Shown here: one piece after another, positions 63,916-64,000 of the stretch
Layout: every line of letters starts with the position of its first letter
How positions within the stretch are numbered: position 1 is the first letter of the stretch
Origin: Carpediemonas membranifera
Taxonomy: Eukaryota > Fornicata
Length of the DNA: 64,000 bases
Assembly: GCA_019828565.1 (NCBI GenBank)
Contig: JAHDYR010000001.1
Coordinates: 186,001 to 250,000 of the forward strand
Reading direction: 5' to 3'
The notes under the pieces: model-generated
What the model was told of the DNA's origin: nothing
The model's database searches: none
Seen by the model: only the letters and a program-made list of their open reading frames with translations
Program-made: the position numbers and the translations under genes

Positions 63916-64000
63916 CGCTTTCCAATTTCTTGCTAAACTGCGAAAATCGAGGACGCGATTGCCGAAACGTCATCGAATCAGACATAGCCCAGCCATATGA

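Noticed and set aside
1-64000. tRNA, rRNA or snRNA genes
   Set aside because: I looked for T-loop/B-box-like GGTTCRANNCC with a matching acceptor stem in the gaps and found none; a covariance-model scan would be decisive.

Overview
The window is a gene-dense stretch of a nuclear genome from a single-celled eukaryote. Genes lie on both strands, usually 50-300 bases apart, and coding regions are GC-rich at third codon positions. The nuclear origin is clear from RNA polymerase I subunit 1, TFIIA gamma, U2 snRNP A', Rrp6, ribosomal proteins eL15 and uS10, a BET-like bromodomain protein, cytosolic LeuRS and a Man1/Src1-type inner nuclear membrane protein. Genes for a CPAP/SAS-4-like G-box protein, an LRRC23-like protein and a kinesin-like protein point to a flagellated cell. 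Several genes can only be read after removing tiny introns (28-37 nt typical, two of about 90 nt) with a GTNNGT donor and a (C/T)AG or AAG acceptor. The standard genetic code fits: TAA, TAG and TGA all end clear genes. A free-living metamonad (a fornicate such as a Carpediemonas relative) fits best, but that is inference.

Layout. 1-7,500: end of a membrane-protein gene, a bacterial-type ornithine decarboxylase, a PH-like protein and LeuRS. 7,500-19,860: two nearly identical 1.2-kb copies of a G-box (TCP10_C) gene, at 8.1-9.3 kb and 18.3-19.5 kb; the second copy carries a frameshift. Between them lie a GT31-like glycosyltransferase, a Man1/Src1-type protein, a 7TM protein, two zinc-binding proteins and Rrp6. 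19,860-28,860: an SLC35F6-like transporter, eL15, U2A', casein kinase 1, TFIIA gamma, an LRR protein and the CCA-adding enzyme. 28,900-42,450: a degenerate kinesin, coiled-coil and membrane proteins, uS10, an MCM-like protein that seems to have lost its ATPase motifs, a TTC4/Cns1 co-chaperone and several unknowns. 42,610-51,331: RNA polymerase I largest subunit and a large XPF/SHOC1-like protein.

51,543-58,043 is the most striking locus: one open frame of 2,166 codons. An N-terminal XPD/DinG-like helicase module is followed by two nearly identical copies of an approximately 780-residue unit. Each unit ends in a caspase-like fold with a His-Gly and a Cys in the expected order, and the second copy contains a 92-residue Gly/Asn/Ser linker. 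A TPR-like protein with a Gly-Lys-Lys tail is encoded tail-to-tail with it. 60,747-62,237 looks like a decayed Fanzor (eukaryotic TnpB-like) element bounded by 28-bp direct repeats. The window ends with a cyclin C/H-like gene.

Most genes are unrelated housekeeping genes, with no operon logic. Possible functional groupings are nuclear RNA and gene expression (POLR1A, TFIIA, U2A', Rrp6, BRD), the flagellum (G-box, LRR, kinesin-like) and meiosis/recombination (MCMDC2-like, SHOC1-like). I found no tRNA, rRNA or CRISPR array.
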